A stretch of 10,430 bases of DNA from Bacteroidetes bacterium GWA2_31_9b (GCA_001769005.1 MENE01000004.1:5302-15731); one strand, 5' to 3'; shown: positions 1 through 8,417, numbered from the stretch's first letter. Notes: generated from the sequence alone by a model not told the origin. A program made the numbers and translations.

Positions 1-1205
1 GCCTTTTTTATCTGAACGAAAACTATAAGAAAGTAAATGAATATTTAAAAGATGATTACACATTCTATGATGTACTTTCTGTTCGTGAAGATCTGGGTGT
101 ATTATCTTCTGTTTCATATTCTCTGAATAAAAATACAATTACTGCCGGAATCGATTATAAACAAGGTGCAGTTGATGCAAAAGACGTTTATTACACATCA
201 ACTGATATTGTTTACAATCGTGGCAAAATGAACTTTTTTGGATTATTTGCACAGGATGAAATAAGCTTGTTAAACAATAAACTTAAAGTGATTGCAGGAG
301 TGCGATTCGATTATGCTAAATATCTCGATGGTGGTTTCGAAATCGAAAATCCTACGGGTGAAACAACCTTTATGATGGATTTTGAAGATGCTGATATGCA
401 AGAAGATGCATGGAATGCACTAAGTCCAAAATTATCGGCACAATACAATTTTAATCAAGATTTCAGACTCTATGCAAGTTATGCAAAAGGATTCAGGCCA
501 TCAATTCTGGATGACTTATGTCGCTCTGGAAGAATGAAAGGTGGATTTAAACTTGCTAATCCATCACTTCAACCCGAGTACTTAAGTAATTTCGAAATTG
601 GAACAGATATTCGATTATTCAATAAATTAAGATCTTCAGCATCACTCTATTATTCGTTAGGTACAGACTTTATGTATTACGTAAATACCGGAGATTCCAT
701 TGACATGGGATATGGATTAAAACCAATTTATAAACGCGCAAATATTTCAGAAGTAAACATTTATGGTGCAGAGGTTGAGTTAAACTATTTTTTAAATGAA
801 AACCTTATTTTTAATGCGAATTACGCTTATACTCACTCACAAATTAGTAACTATAAGCCTTTAAGCGAAGGTGATCCTATTGATTTAACCGATAAATATT
901 TAACCGATGTTCCGGCGAATATGGTTTCTCTTTCGGTATATTGGAAAAATAGAATAGTAAATACAGCTGTAACAGCTAAATATACTGACGAAATGTGGAT
1001 AAACGATTTAAATCAATACGACGATATTGTGCTCAACGACAAATATCCGGCTTATACCACAATAGATTTAAAATTCTCAAAAGATTTTAAACAAATCTTT
1101 ACCAATCTGAGTATTCAGAATATTCTTAATACAAAATTTTACGATAGCAAAGGAGCCGTTTGTCCGGGACGCTTTATTACCATTAAACTAGGAACTAAAT
1201 TTTAA
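1..1205 (+). CDS. TonB-dependent outer-membrane receptor, C-terminal barrel part (5' end outside window)
   Basis: The frame is open from base 3 to the stop at 1203-1205, giving 400 visible residues; the ATG at 228 is internal and not a start. The visible part is the C-terminal half of the 22-strand barrel. It shows alternating aromatic/polar strands, strand motifs such as FGLFAQDEISLLNNKLKVIAG and YASYAKGFRPSILDDLC, the family-typical 'LANPSLQPEYLSNFEIGTD' stretch, and 'EVNIYGAEVELNYFL'. It ends in GRFITIKLGTKF with a terminal Phe, the usual outer-membrane insertion signal. Such receptors import scarce ligands (iron chelates, cobalamin, glycans) using TonB energy. The plug domain and TonB box lie upstream, so the ligand cannot be judged from this part. 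A lipoprotein gene starts 17 nt downstream, so the two are likely co-transcribed and may form an uptake pair. The family call is firm; the substrate is unknown. Confidence 0.93.
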   Translation, partial: LFYLNENYKKVNEYLKDDYTFYDVLSVREDLGVLSSVSYSLNKNTITAGIDYKQGAVDAKDVYYTSTDIVYNRGKMNFFGLFAQDEISLLNNKLKVIAGVRFDYAKYLDGGFEIENPTGETTFMMDFEDADMQEDAWNALSPKLSAQYNFNQDFRLYASYAKGFRPSILDDLCRSGRMKGGFKLANPSLQPEYLSNFEIGTDIRLFNKLRSSASLYYSLGTDFMYYVNTGDSIDMGYGLKPIYKRANISEVNIYGAEVELNYFLNENLIFNANYAYTHSQISNYKPLSEGDPIDLTDKYLTDVPANMVSLSVYWKNRIVNTAVTAKYTDEMWINDLNQYDDIVLNDKYPAYTTIDLKFSKDFKQIFTNLSIQNILNTKFYDSKGAVCPGRFITIKLGTKF

Positions 1206-1222
1206 CTTAAAATAATAAAACT

Positions 1223-2284
1223 ATGAGATTATTTACAACACTTGTTGCGTTATGTTTTGCAATAGTATCGTGCAATCAGAATGCTCCGAAAGAAATTTCT
1301 GAGAATTCAAATCAACCTTATGTAATAGATACTACAAACAACAACTTTTATGATAATGTAGAATCGTATGCTTTGCCATTAGTAGAACTTGAAATTACAG
1401 GTGAAATTTTAAATCCCGGGAAAGTTGATTTTACAAAGCTTACTAAACGAAATGTAATTGTTAAAGAAACACAATTGGAAGGAACAGGGAAAGATAAATT
1501 TATTGGTGCATATCGTTACGATGGTTACTCGTTGTTTGACATTTTAAATACCTGTGTTTTGAATAAGAAAAACATAGAAGAATATCATCCAATTATTGAT
1601 CTTTATATAGAGATTGAGAATAATGTAGGCGAAAAAGTAATTTTTACCTGGGGCGAAATTTTTTATCCAAACAATTTACACAGAATTATTATTGCAAGTG
1701 ATGTAGCTCGTATTGTTCCATCAAAAACGAAAGATTTATGGACATTGCCAACAAATAGCAAATTGGTTGTAGGAAACGATTTAATTACCGAACGTAATAT
1801 CTCAAATCCTGTAAAAATTACCGTAAAATCTTATAACAAATCATTTCCCACAGAAAAAGGAATGAATCCAATGTATTGCAACGAAGTGAAAATATTTAAT
1901 AACAACGAACAAATTGCTACTTTAAATAAAACTCCTGAAGGTTTACATAATGTGACTTTCAATACTATTTTTTATGGACGTGGTCGTGGAATACACAGCA
2001 CATCTCCATTTGTAGGAGTAATTTTAAATGAAGTGTTAAAACCTTATTTTGAGTTCAATAAAGAAAATCTGCAAAAAGGATTATTCTGTGCAGTTGCTAA
2101 AGATGGATACCGAGTAGTAATAAGCTATTCAGAAATATTTAATAGAAACGATCAACAGGAATTTTTGTTAGTTGAAACAGATGTTAATGAAAATGGTGGA
2201 TTATTCAGAATTTTCCCTGCTTGCGATTTCTTTTCTGATAGAGCAGTAAAATCATTAGAACAGATTTATTTTACAAATAACTAG
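1223..2284 (+). CDS. Lipoprotein with two tandem sulfite-oxidase/molybdopterin-binding-like domains
   Basis: 353 residues. A lipoprotein signal runs from Met1 to a lipobox IVSC with the lipidated Cys at 17, so the protein is membrane-anchored. Residues about 50-205 read like the oxidoreductase molybdopterin-binding (SUOX) fold: an 'LEITGEILNPGKVDFTKL' opening, then 'YDGYSLFDIL', a strand pair ending in 'VIFTWGEIF', and 'LWTLPTNSKLVVGND'. Residues about 220-350 repeat the pattern: 'GRGRG', 'FVGVILNEVL', 'YRVVISYSEIF', 'LFRIFPACDFFSD'. I infer an internal duplication. The usual Mo-ligand cysteine context of sulfite oxidases (a Cys followed by Asn-Arg-Arg or similar) is absent, so catalysis is doubtful and ligand binding is more likely. 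The start lies 17 nt after the receptor stop, which suggests one operon and a role as partner lipoprotein at the outer membrane. The fold assignment is from sequence pattern only; the function is unproven. Confidence 0.72.
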   Translation: MRLFTTLVALCFAIVSCNQNAPKEISENSNQPYVIDTTNNNFYDNVESYALPLVELEITGEILNPGKVDFTKLTKRNVIVKETQLEGTGKDKFIGAYRYDGYSLFDILNTCVLNKKNIEEYHPIIDLYIEIENNVGEKVIFTWGEIFYPNNLHRIIIASDVARIVPSKTKDLWTLPTNSKLVVGNDLITERNISNPVKITVKSYNKSFPTEKGMNPMYCNEVKIFNNNEQIATLNKTPEGLHNVTFNTIFYGRGRGIHSTSPFVGVILNEVLKPYFEFNKENLQKGLFCAVAKDGYRVVISYSEIFNRNDQQEFLLVETDVNENGGLFRIFPACDFFSDRAVKSLEQIYFTNN

Positions 2285-2350
2285 AAAATGCTTTTATGAT
2301 CTCTGCAGCTTATTTTTTGTCGCAGAGATCATAAAAAAATCTACATTTTC
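2284..2350. terminator. Long inverted repeat between convergent genes, likely bidirectional terminator
   Basis: A perfect 15-bp inverted repeat (arms 2292-2306 and 2322-2336, core ATGATCTCTGC) encloses a 15-nt T-rich loop. A second outer 7-bp pairing, GAAAATG (2284-2290) with CATTTTC (2344-2350), extends it into both gene ends. It sits exactly between the stop codons of converging genes. The T-run precedes and the A-run follows the inner stem on either strand, so it lacks the classical stem-then-U order. T-rich sequence follows the outer stem on the + strand. A terminator or 3'-end stabilising hairpin is the best reading. Confidence 0.7.
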
Positions 2351-4806
2351 ATTTTTAGATTTTTAGATATTAAATTCTTTACTTTTTGGGTTAGCGTATC
2401 AAAATCATATTCCTGTGGATAAACAGGCTCAATATAGCTTACCTTAATCTTTGTAAACGGTCGTGGGAAATGTGAGCCTGCTGGTAAAGCTTTATACGCG
2501 CCACTTATTGCAATTGGAATTACCGGAACATTTAGCTCTTTACTTAAAATTGCAAATGTTTTCTTAAATTCGCCAAGCTCTCCGTTTTTTGTCCTTGTAC
2601 CTTCGGGGAAGATAATAACTTTTTTGCCTTGTTTTAATACCTCAGCCATCTTCTGAATCGATTCCTTCAAATCGGTATTAATATCCATAATAATAACATT
2701 ATTCTTATTGGCCATGAAGTTCAGGAACTTATTCTGAATGTGTTTTCTTTTGGCATAAAAATAGGTTTCTTTAATAGTACTTCGTTTTAGAAAAGCAGTA
2801 ACAAAAAGGCCATCTATATAGCTTTGATGATTTGGTGTAAGTATTGCAGCACCTTCCGGAATATTTTCCAATCCATTGCATTTAATTCGGAAATAAAGCT
2901 TGAAAAAATTTCTGGATGATTTAATAATGAACGATTGCGTTGGCCATGACTTTGGTAACTTTAGGTGAATCTTTTCTTTTATTATTTCTGACCAATTATG
3001 CATTTCGAATGACTGAAACATTTTATTTTCCTTAATATGCTCAACCATTTTACCTATTGATGGGAATGATAAAAGTTTATCTTCAGGGATTTTAACTCCA
3101 AACGTACGTTCAATAAAATCGATGAGTGTAATTTTACCAAGCGAATCAAGTGCTATATCAAACTCAAGATGATCATCGGGTGATACTGTCATATCTATCT
3201 GGCTTTCGAGAAAAGTTTTAATTGCAATAAACTCTTCTGATAATGGATGATCTGGTTGGTCTTTTTTTCTCGCAGGTTTTTCGAAAAGTTCTTCCAGTTT
3301 AAAACGTTGAATTTTACCTAATCGGGTACGTGGCATTTCTTCTTTAGTCAAAGAATATTTCATTATCCTTTTATAAGATGTAAGTTCTGCATTGAACCCA
3401 GGCATTATTTCTTCCTTGAAAAGTTTTTCAGGATCTTTAATTTCTTTTTGAGTAAGAACTTCATAATCGGGAAGAATTACTGCATGCAGCATATCATTGT
3501 GCAAAAACACTCCTGCTTCCTTAATAAAAGAAATCTTGTCCAATTTTTCTTCCAACTCAACAGGATTAATATTTTTTCCATTAGGAAGAACAATAATTTC
3601 TTTCTTACGTCCGGTAATAAAGAGATAACCTTTTTTATCTACGTAGCCTAAATCTCCAGTATATAACCAACCATCCTTAATCATTTCGGCAGTTTCTTCT
3701 GGTCGATTGTAATAACCTTTCATCACATTTGGTCCTTTAGCAACAATTTCACCATCACGAATTTCCATTGTTAAGCCGGGAAGAGCATGCCCGGGTGAGC
3801 CAATAATAACTTTTCCCGGTCGGGTAAAAGTAATCATTGGAGCAGCTTCTGTCATTCCAAAACCTTCGAGTACTTCAAATCCAATTGTTTTAAAAAAATC
3901 TCCAACAGTTTTATTTAATGCAGCACCACCAGAAACAAGAAATTCGAGATTTCCACCAAATCCTTGATGAACTTGTTTAAATATTTTTCTTCCTAATTTT
4001 TTACTTCCTGTAGCTTTAACGATTTTAAAGAATAATCGACCAATTGCTTTTGCATCAATTTTAGCTTTAATCCCTTTATAAAGTAATTCGTACAAACGAG
4101 GAACACCAATCATAATGTTCACTTTATTATTCTTAAGTGTTTCAAGAATATCTGCCGATTGCATTGAAGGTGACATGACTATTGTTCCTCCAACAGCTAA
4201 TGGCGCAGCCATTGATCCGGCCAAAGGGAAAATATGATGTAAAGGCAATAAAACAAGTACTTGCCTTTCAGAAGTAAAAATAACTACATCTTCAGATACT
4301 GCTTTAATATTTGCAACAAGGTTAGCATAAGAAAGCATTACACCTTTTGGACTTCCTGTGGTACCAGATGTATAAATAATTACAGCCGTGTCTTCCTTAT
4401 TCTCGGGTACATTCCAAATAAATTGATCTGAAACAGGCAATAACTTTATTTCATCAAGATTTACAATAACGGGATTGTATTTAAGATTTGATTGTACCCT
4501 ATCAAATTTTTTATTTGTTTCGTTACTTATAAAAACGATATCAGGCTGACAATCATTTATTATATATGAAACATCATTTGGAGCTGCTAAAAAATCAATA
4601 GGAATAACTGTACAGTTATTCTGCCATGATGCATAAAAAGTAAAAATCCAATCGGCTCTGTTTTCGGCATGAATTGCAACTTTTGTATAATTCTTATTTT
4701 TAACTAATTGTGAATACTTATTAATTTCAATAAATAATTCAGAATAAGTATATGTTTTCTCCTTTGTAATCAGAGCGGGTTTATTTTCAAACTTAGTATT
4801 TATCAT
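2341..4806 (-). CDS. Trifunctional acyl-CoA/acyl-ACP synthetase - acyl carrier domain - PlsC-type acyltransferase fusion
   Basis: 821 residues with three domains. Residues 1-510 are an ANL-superfamily adenylating enzyme: P-loop YTSGTTGSPKG (145-155), GFGMTE (315-320), YTGDLG (382-387), GRKKEII (399-405), and the C-terminal catalytic-lysine motif PRTRLGKIQR (492-501, K498). Residues about 525-592 are an acyl-carrier domain with the phosphopantetheine site DSL (Ser555). Residues about 630-815 are a glycerophosphate-type acyltransferase with block I NHQSYID (659-665, His-X4-Asp) and block III FPEGTR (733-738). All key residues are present. The likely reaction is ATP-dependent activation of a free fatty acid, loading on the carrier arm or CoA, and transfer to a lysophospholipid or other acceptor at the inner membrane. 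E. coli Aas joins the same two activities but with the acyltransferase first and no carrier domain of this kind. The gene stands alone, with its own promoter candidate and flanking terminators. Domain calls are firm; the acceptor is unknown. Confidence 0.93.
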   Translation of the reverse strand: MINTKFENKPALITKEKTYTYSELFIEINKYSQLVKNKNYTKVAIHAENRADWIFTFYASWQNNCTVIPIDFLAAPNDVSYIINDCQPDIVFISNETNKKFDRVQSNLKYNPVIVNLDEIKLLPVSDQFIWNVPENKEDTAVIIYTSGTTGSPKGVMLSYANLVANIKAVSEDVVIFTSERQVLVLLPLHHIFPLAGSMAAPLAVGGTIVMSPSMQSADILETLKNNKVNIMIGVPRLYELLYKGIKAKIDAKAIGRLFFKIVKATGSKKLGRKIFKQVHQGFGGNLEFLVSGGAALNKTVGDFFKTIGFEVLEGFGMTEAAPMITFTRPGKVIIGSPGHALPGLTMEIRDGEIVAKGPNVMKGYYNRPEETAEMIKDGWLYTGDLGYVDKKGYLFITGRKKEIIVLPNGKNINPVELEEKLDKISFIKEAGVFLHNDMLHAVILPDYEVLTQKEIKDPEKLFKEEIMPGFNAELTSYKRIMKYSLTKEEMPRTRLGKIQRFKLEELFEKPARKKDQPDHPLSEEFIAIKTFLESQIDMTVSPDDHLEFDIALDSLGKITLIDFIERTFGVKIPEDKLLSFPSIGKMVEHIKENKMFQSFEMHNWSEIIKEKIHLKLPKSWPTQSFIIKSSRNFFKLYFRIKCNGLENIPEGAAILTPNHQSYIDGLFVTAFLKRSTIKETYFYAKRKHIQNKFLNFMANKNNVIIMDINTDLKESIQKMAEVLKQGKKVIIFPEGTRTKNGELGEFKKTFAILSKELNVPVIPIAISGAYKALPAGSHFPRPFTKIKVSYIEPVYPQEYDFDTLTQKVKNLISKNLKMKM

Positions 4807-4876
4807 AAATCAAAAATTAGAAATCAAAATAAATTCTTTTCTTATGAGAATAAAATTTGTATGATTTATTAGTTTA

Positions 4877-4884
4877 CAAAATTA
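4877..4884 (-). promoter_or_regulatory. Candidate -7 promoter element for the synthetase-acyltransferase gene
   Basis: Read on the - strand the bases are TAATTTTG, an exact fit to the Bacteroidota -7 consensus TAnnTTTG. The position implies a transcript start near 4870 and a leader of about 63 nt before the ATG at 4806. No TTTG was found at the -33 spacing, so this is a half-match. It lies downstream of the terminator of the preceding - strand unit, which is where an independent promoter is needed. Confidence 0.4.
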
Positions 4885-4941
4885 CTGTTTTTTTTGTATT
4901 TGCTTGTACTTTTACTTTTTGGTAAAAATATGATAATATAA

Positions 4942-4969
4942 AAAAGGTTCAGAAAAATCTGAACCTTTT
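4942..4969 (-). terminator. Intrinsic terminator of the lipoprotein/propeller operon
   Basis: A perfect 12-bp stem (arms 4942-4953 and 4958-4969, AAAAGGTTCAGA) has a 4-nt loop. On the - strand the descending arm ends in CCTTTT and runs into further T and TATATT, the classical stem plus U-tract. It begins 23 nt beyond the stop codon at 4993, so it ends the transcript of the secreted propeller gene and insulates the synthetase gene. Confidence 0.88.
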
Positions 4970-4992
4970 AAGTAAATTATATGAACTTACAA

Positions 4993-7908
4993 TTATTGAA
5001 CTACAAATCGAGTAGTATTCACTTTACCGTCGATAGTAACTTTAATAATATAAACTCCATTTGAGTAATTTTCAAGATTAATTTTTTGCGTTTTAACATC
5101 AATAAAATCTTTTGAGTACATTGATATACCTAAAGCATCAATTATCTGAATATTCGCATTCTTAACAGAATTTTCAAATTCAATATTTAATTCATTTTTA
5201 GCAGGAATAGGAAAAATGTGAATTTGGTTTTTATCGATGTCTATAATATCAGTAGATGTGTTTAATGTTATCGTAAATGTATTGCTTGAAGTACCTGTTA
5301 AAACAGGGTTAGAAGATTTAACTCTAACTTTATAAGCTGTACCTGTTGGCGTATTAGCAGGTATTGTACCATTTATAGTTCCGGCAATGTCTGAAACCAA
5401 ACTTCCAATTTCAGTTTCATTTGTAAAATCACCACTTGCATTTGAAAGATATGCTGTAAAAGTATTTGAGCTAAATGTACTAAATTCAGTATATGGAATA
5501 TTTATTGAAGTACCTGAAATTGGAGTAACTATATATGTTCCTGAGATTGTGCCAGTTAAAATTTCAGTCATATCAAATGAAGACAACTTTGATTTCCATA
5601 AACCTCGTCCATAAGTACTAGCATATAAAATTGAATTTTCAGGAGTTGATAAATCATAGAAAATTTCGAGTTCAGTAACAATAACTGAAGGTAAATTGTT
5701 ACTAAAAAGAGCCCAATCAGAAGTACCATCTTTAAAGAAAACACCTATATCGGTTCCAGCATATAATTGTTGTGTTTTGGAAAAATTATTTTGAATTATT
5801 GTATTGGCAGGAACACTCGGTAATCCGGTTGAAATATCATTCCATGAGTTGCCTCCATCAAAAGATTCAAATGCCTTTACATTATTATAACCTCCAAATG
5901 TAATCCATATGTGAGTTGGATCATAGGCATCAACAGAAATATATGTTATGCTATTTGATGTAGATGGTAAATTTGATGTAAGGTTGATCCAATTTGATCC
6001 ACCATTTGTTGTTTTATAAAAATTATCAAAATCAGTAATATATAAGGTCTTATTATCAGAAGGTGCAATTGCTATTGATCTAATTTTATTACTAAGACTT
6101 AGAGATGAAATTTTAGTCCATGAATTCCCCCTGTTAGTTGTTTTCCAAACATCTTCATACCCAACATAAATTGTTTGGTTATTTACAGGATCAATGATAT
6201 AAGGTGTAACCCAAGCACCATTTTCTCCTCCAGGGATGCTATCAGAAATACTAACAACTGTTTGCCAATTTGACCAATGATCTGTTGTTCGATCTATTTG
6301 TCCGTATACATAAGTTGCATACTGAACATTCGCATTGGTATAATCAATAATACACTCCATACCGTCTCCACCTTTAACATCATACCAAGTATCAGAAGAA
6401 ATTAATTTACTTCCATTGTCTTGTAAACCTAATATCACTTCATCTGAAACTGTTTGTGAAACTCCCAGTTTATAAATTTGACTAATAACCATTCCATCAG
6501 TTAAATCGGACCAGTTGTTCCCTCCATCAATAGTTTTATAAATACCTCCGTCGTTTGCTTCAAAGAAAGTTGTAGCATTCTGAAATTCCATAAAATGTTT
6601 ATCAGCATGAACAGCTGGAACGCCTCCTTCACCATACCAGTGATTTACAATATTCCAATTAATACCTCCATCACTTGATACCCAACTATTTATTCCACCA
6701 AGAAAAAGATGATTTTCATCAACAGGTGAAACTGAAAGAGTTAAATCGTACCACCCTTGTCCTCCAATATCTGAATCACCATCATACCAGTTCAATAAGT
6801 TATTTCCTGATACAGTACCATCATAAATTTTTGAAAATGTTTCGCCACTGTTTTCAGATTTATAAATACCTTCTAATCCACCATCATCATTACTTGCCAT
6901 AGCATATACAATTGTTGAATCAGATTGTGATGGATCCAATTCTACCCTGTACACATTTGATGGAAAGTTATGGACAACTGACCAGTTATCTCCCGCATCA
7001 TTTGTTTTGTATATTTCCCTACTTAAATTTGCTGCATATAAAACAGTATCTTCGCACCCATATTTAAATTCCATATCAAAAAAATTCCCATTCAAAATTT
7101 CTGTCCAGTTATTTCCGCTATTAATTGATTTGTATATGCCTCCATTAGTAGCAACATAAAAAATGTTTTGCTGAGTAGGGTGAATCAGCATTTTTGTTAT
7201 CCTGTATTGGTTTGAAACATTAAAACTTAAACCTGTTGTTTCCCAGGTTTCTCCATCATTAGTTGATTTCAGAACTCCAACTGAATAATTGTCTCCAGCA
7301 TCTCTGTCTCCCGTTGCTATATAAATTATTTTAGATGTTTCGTAATCATTTGGTATAATTATTCCGCTAACTCCAATTACAGGTATAGTATCAGTTAATA
7401 CTTCCCATGAATTTCCTCCATCGATTGTTTTCCATAGACCTCCTGATGGTGCTCCAATCCAAAAGATATTATCATCAGTTGGATGAAATGCAATACAATT
7501 TATTCTTCCAATACCGGCATAACCACCATCAGAATTATCAGGCCCCATACTTTGCCAATCAGATAAATCTGATTTAGATTGGTAATATTTTAAATATTCT
7601 GACTGAATTTTTAAAATATTAATATCAGGGAATTTTCCGGTTTTTCGGTTAACCCGAGTTTCCCAATACCACTCCCAACGTTTAAATTGTTTCCACCCGG
7701 CTGCTTTATATTTTTTACCATCTATATAATAGTACCCTCCTTTTACATCATATTTACTCCAATATTCATTAAATTCATTCTGAATATCAAAGAAAGTATA
7801 TCCACTTTTAATATCATTTGGTGAATAAAACTTTTCTCTCCAGCTTTGAGAAAAACTTAAACTGTTAAATAAAATAGTAAATAATAATAAAATGATACAT
7901 TTTTTCAT
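4993..7908 (-). CDS. Secreted Asp-box (BNR/sortilin-like) beta-propeller protein with type IX secretion sorting domain
   Basis: 971 residues. A Sec signal peptide (MKK, then hydrophobic to about residue 20, SFS/Q cleavage) is followed by a Trp/Tyr-rich N-terminal segment (22-120). The propeller region (about 120-775) carries eleven Asp-box-like turns of form S/T-x-D/N-x-G-x-x-W, at about 161, 215, 261, 302, 351, 411, 459, 541, 590, 633 and 682. The one at 541 is degenerate. These are the turns of sialidase/Vps10-like propellers, the likely fold here. A beta-sandwich domain follows (about 782-882), common in Bacteroidota secreted proteins. The C-terminal tail (about 890-971, with IHIFPIPAKNELNIEF, 'NYSNGVYIIKV' and 'TTRFVV') matches the Por/type IX sorting domain. 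The protein should be exported to the surface or medium. No sialidase catalytic set (Arg triad, FRIP motif) was seen, so hydrolase activity is not implied; carbohydrate or protein binding is possible. It follows the small lipoprotein gene by 11 nt, probably as one operon. Confidence 0.9.
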   Translation of the reverse strand: MKKCIILLLFTILFNSLSFSQSWREKFYSPNDIKSGYTFFDIQNEFNEYWSKYDVKGGYYYIDGKKYKAAGWKQFKRWEWYWETRVNRKTGKFPDINILKIQSEYLKYYQSKSDLSDWQSMGPDNSDGGYAGIGRINCIAFHPTDDNIFWIGAPSGGLWKTIDGGNSWEVLTDTIPVIGVSGIIIPNDYETSKIIYIATGDRDAGDNYSVGVLKSTNDGETWETTGLSFNVSNQYRITKMLIHPTQQNIFYVATNGGIYKSINSGNNWTEILNGNFFDMEFKYGCEDTVLYAANLSREIYKTNDAGDNWSVVHNFPSNVYRVELDPSQSDSTIVYAMASNDDGGLEGIYKSENSGETFSKIYDGTVSGNNLLNWYDGDSDIGGQGWYDLTLSVSPVDENHLFLGGINSWVSSDGGINWNIVNHWYGEGGVPAVHADKHFMEFQNATTFFEANDGGIYKTIDGGNNWSDLTDGMVISQIYKLGVSQTVSDEVILGLQDNGSKLISSDTWYDVKGGDGMECIIDYTNANVQYATYVYGQIDRTTDHWSNWQTVVSISDSIPGGENGAWVTPYIIDPVNNQTIYVGYEDVWKTTNRGNSWTKISSLSLSNKIRSIAIAPSDNKTLYITDFDNFYKTTNGGSNWINLTSNLPSTSNSITYISVDAYDPTHIWITFGGYNNVKAFESFDGGNSWNDISTGLPSVPANTIIQNNFSKTQQLYAGTDIGVFFKDGTSDWALFSNNLPSVIVTELEIFYDLSTPENSILYASTYGRGLWKSKLSSFDMTEILTGTISGTYIVTPISGTSINIPYTEFSTFSSNTFTAYLSNASGDFTNETEIGSLVSDIAGTINGTIPANTPTGTAYKVRVKSSNPVLTGTSSNTFTITLNTSTDIIDIDKNQIHIFPIPAKNELNIEFENSVKNANIQIIDALGISMYSKDFIDVKTQKINLENYSNGVYIIKVTIDGKVNTTRFVVQ

Positions 7909-7919
7909 AATTTCAAATT

Positions 7920-8387
7920 TTAAAGTTCAAACTCCTTATAAAATGTTTGTTTATCTGCTTGATTTAATTGATATATAATTATAATTCTATAATTGCCCGA
8001 AAGAGATAATGATTTAATTGTTTTAGGAATACCATTTTCGTTTTTATTTCCACACCAACTCTCCTGTTTATCCCAACTAATACTATGACTTTGTCCTTTA
8101 AATAAATATAATTTTTCATCAGGTTTTGCACAAGGTGCTCCACATGGGCAATTTAAAATTCTGACTTTTTCCCAATTATTATTTACAAATCGTTGAATAT
8201 TCAACCTTTGTGGATTATATAATACGATTGTATCGTTAGAAATATTTTTAACTTGAAAATGAATTTGATTGTCAGAAATTACAATCTCGGTTTCAATATC
8301 ATTTGGTTTTTGATTTAAAGTATTTTTTTCAGATGGTTTACAAGAAGAAAAAAAAATAACTACAAGAAAAATTAAAATTTGTTTCAT
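7920..8387 (-). CDS. Small Cys-rich lipoprotein, Ig-like fold likely, function unknown
   Basis: 155 residues starting at the ATG 8385-8387. The frame is also open to an upstream ATG at 8420, but that adds 11 residues before the signal peptide and overlaps a promoter candidate, so the inner start is preferred. The lipoprotein signal is Met-Lys, a hydrophobic run, then FSSC with the acylated Cys at 16. The mature part alternates short beta-strands ('IHFQVKNISNDTIVLYN', 'NWEKVRIL', 'GNYRIIIIYQL'), suggesting a single Ig-like sandwich. Four further cysteines (80, 82, 86 in NCPCGAPC, and 112 in SWCG) could form disulfides or bind metal. I do not recognise a named family with certainty. It is the first gene of a two-gene unit with the secreted propeller protein (11-nt gap), so it may help display or anchor that protein; this is inference. 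Confidence 0.8.
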   Translation of the reverse strand: MKQILIFLVVIFFSSCKPSEKNTLNQKPNDIETEIVISDNQIHFQVKNISNDTIVLYNPQRLNIQRFVNNNWEKVRILNCPCGAPCAKPDEKLYLFKGQSHSISWDKQESWCGNKNENGIPKTIKSLSLSGNYRIIIIYQLNQADKQTFYKEFEL

Positions 8388-8409
8388 AAGATTTGTAAAA
8401 ATGTTTATC

Positions 8410-8417
8410 CAAAGGTA
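8410..8417 (-). promoter_or_regulatory. Candidate -7 promoter element for the lipoprotein/propeller operon
   Basis: The - strand reads TACCTTTG, an exact TAnnTTTG match. Transcription would begin near 8403, leaving a leader of about 16 nt before the ATG at 8387 and excluding the upstream ATG at 8420. No TTTG lies at the expected -33 spacing, so the evidence is the single element plus its fit to the start codon. Confidence 0.5.

Noticed and set aside
228..230. ATG as the start of the TonB-dependent receptor gene
   Set aside because: The same frame is open back to base 3 with barrel-like sequence, so this Met is internal and the gene begins outside the window.
5387..5614. Small open frames of about 65-75 codons antisense to the large - strand genes (also at 3448-3651 and 6675-6902)
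   Set aside because: They lie wholly within strongly supported genes on the other strand and show no domain or signal of their own.
4993..7908. Active sialidase
   Set aside because: Asp-box turns are present, but I found no FRIP motif or arginine triad, and Asp-boxes also occur in non-enzymatic Vps10-like propellers.
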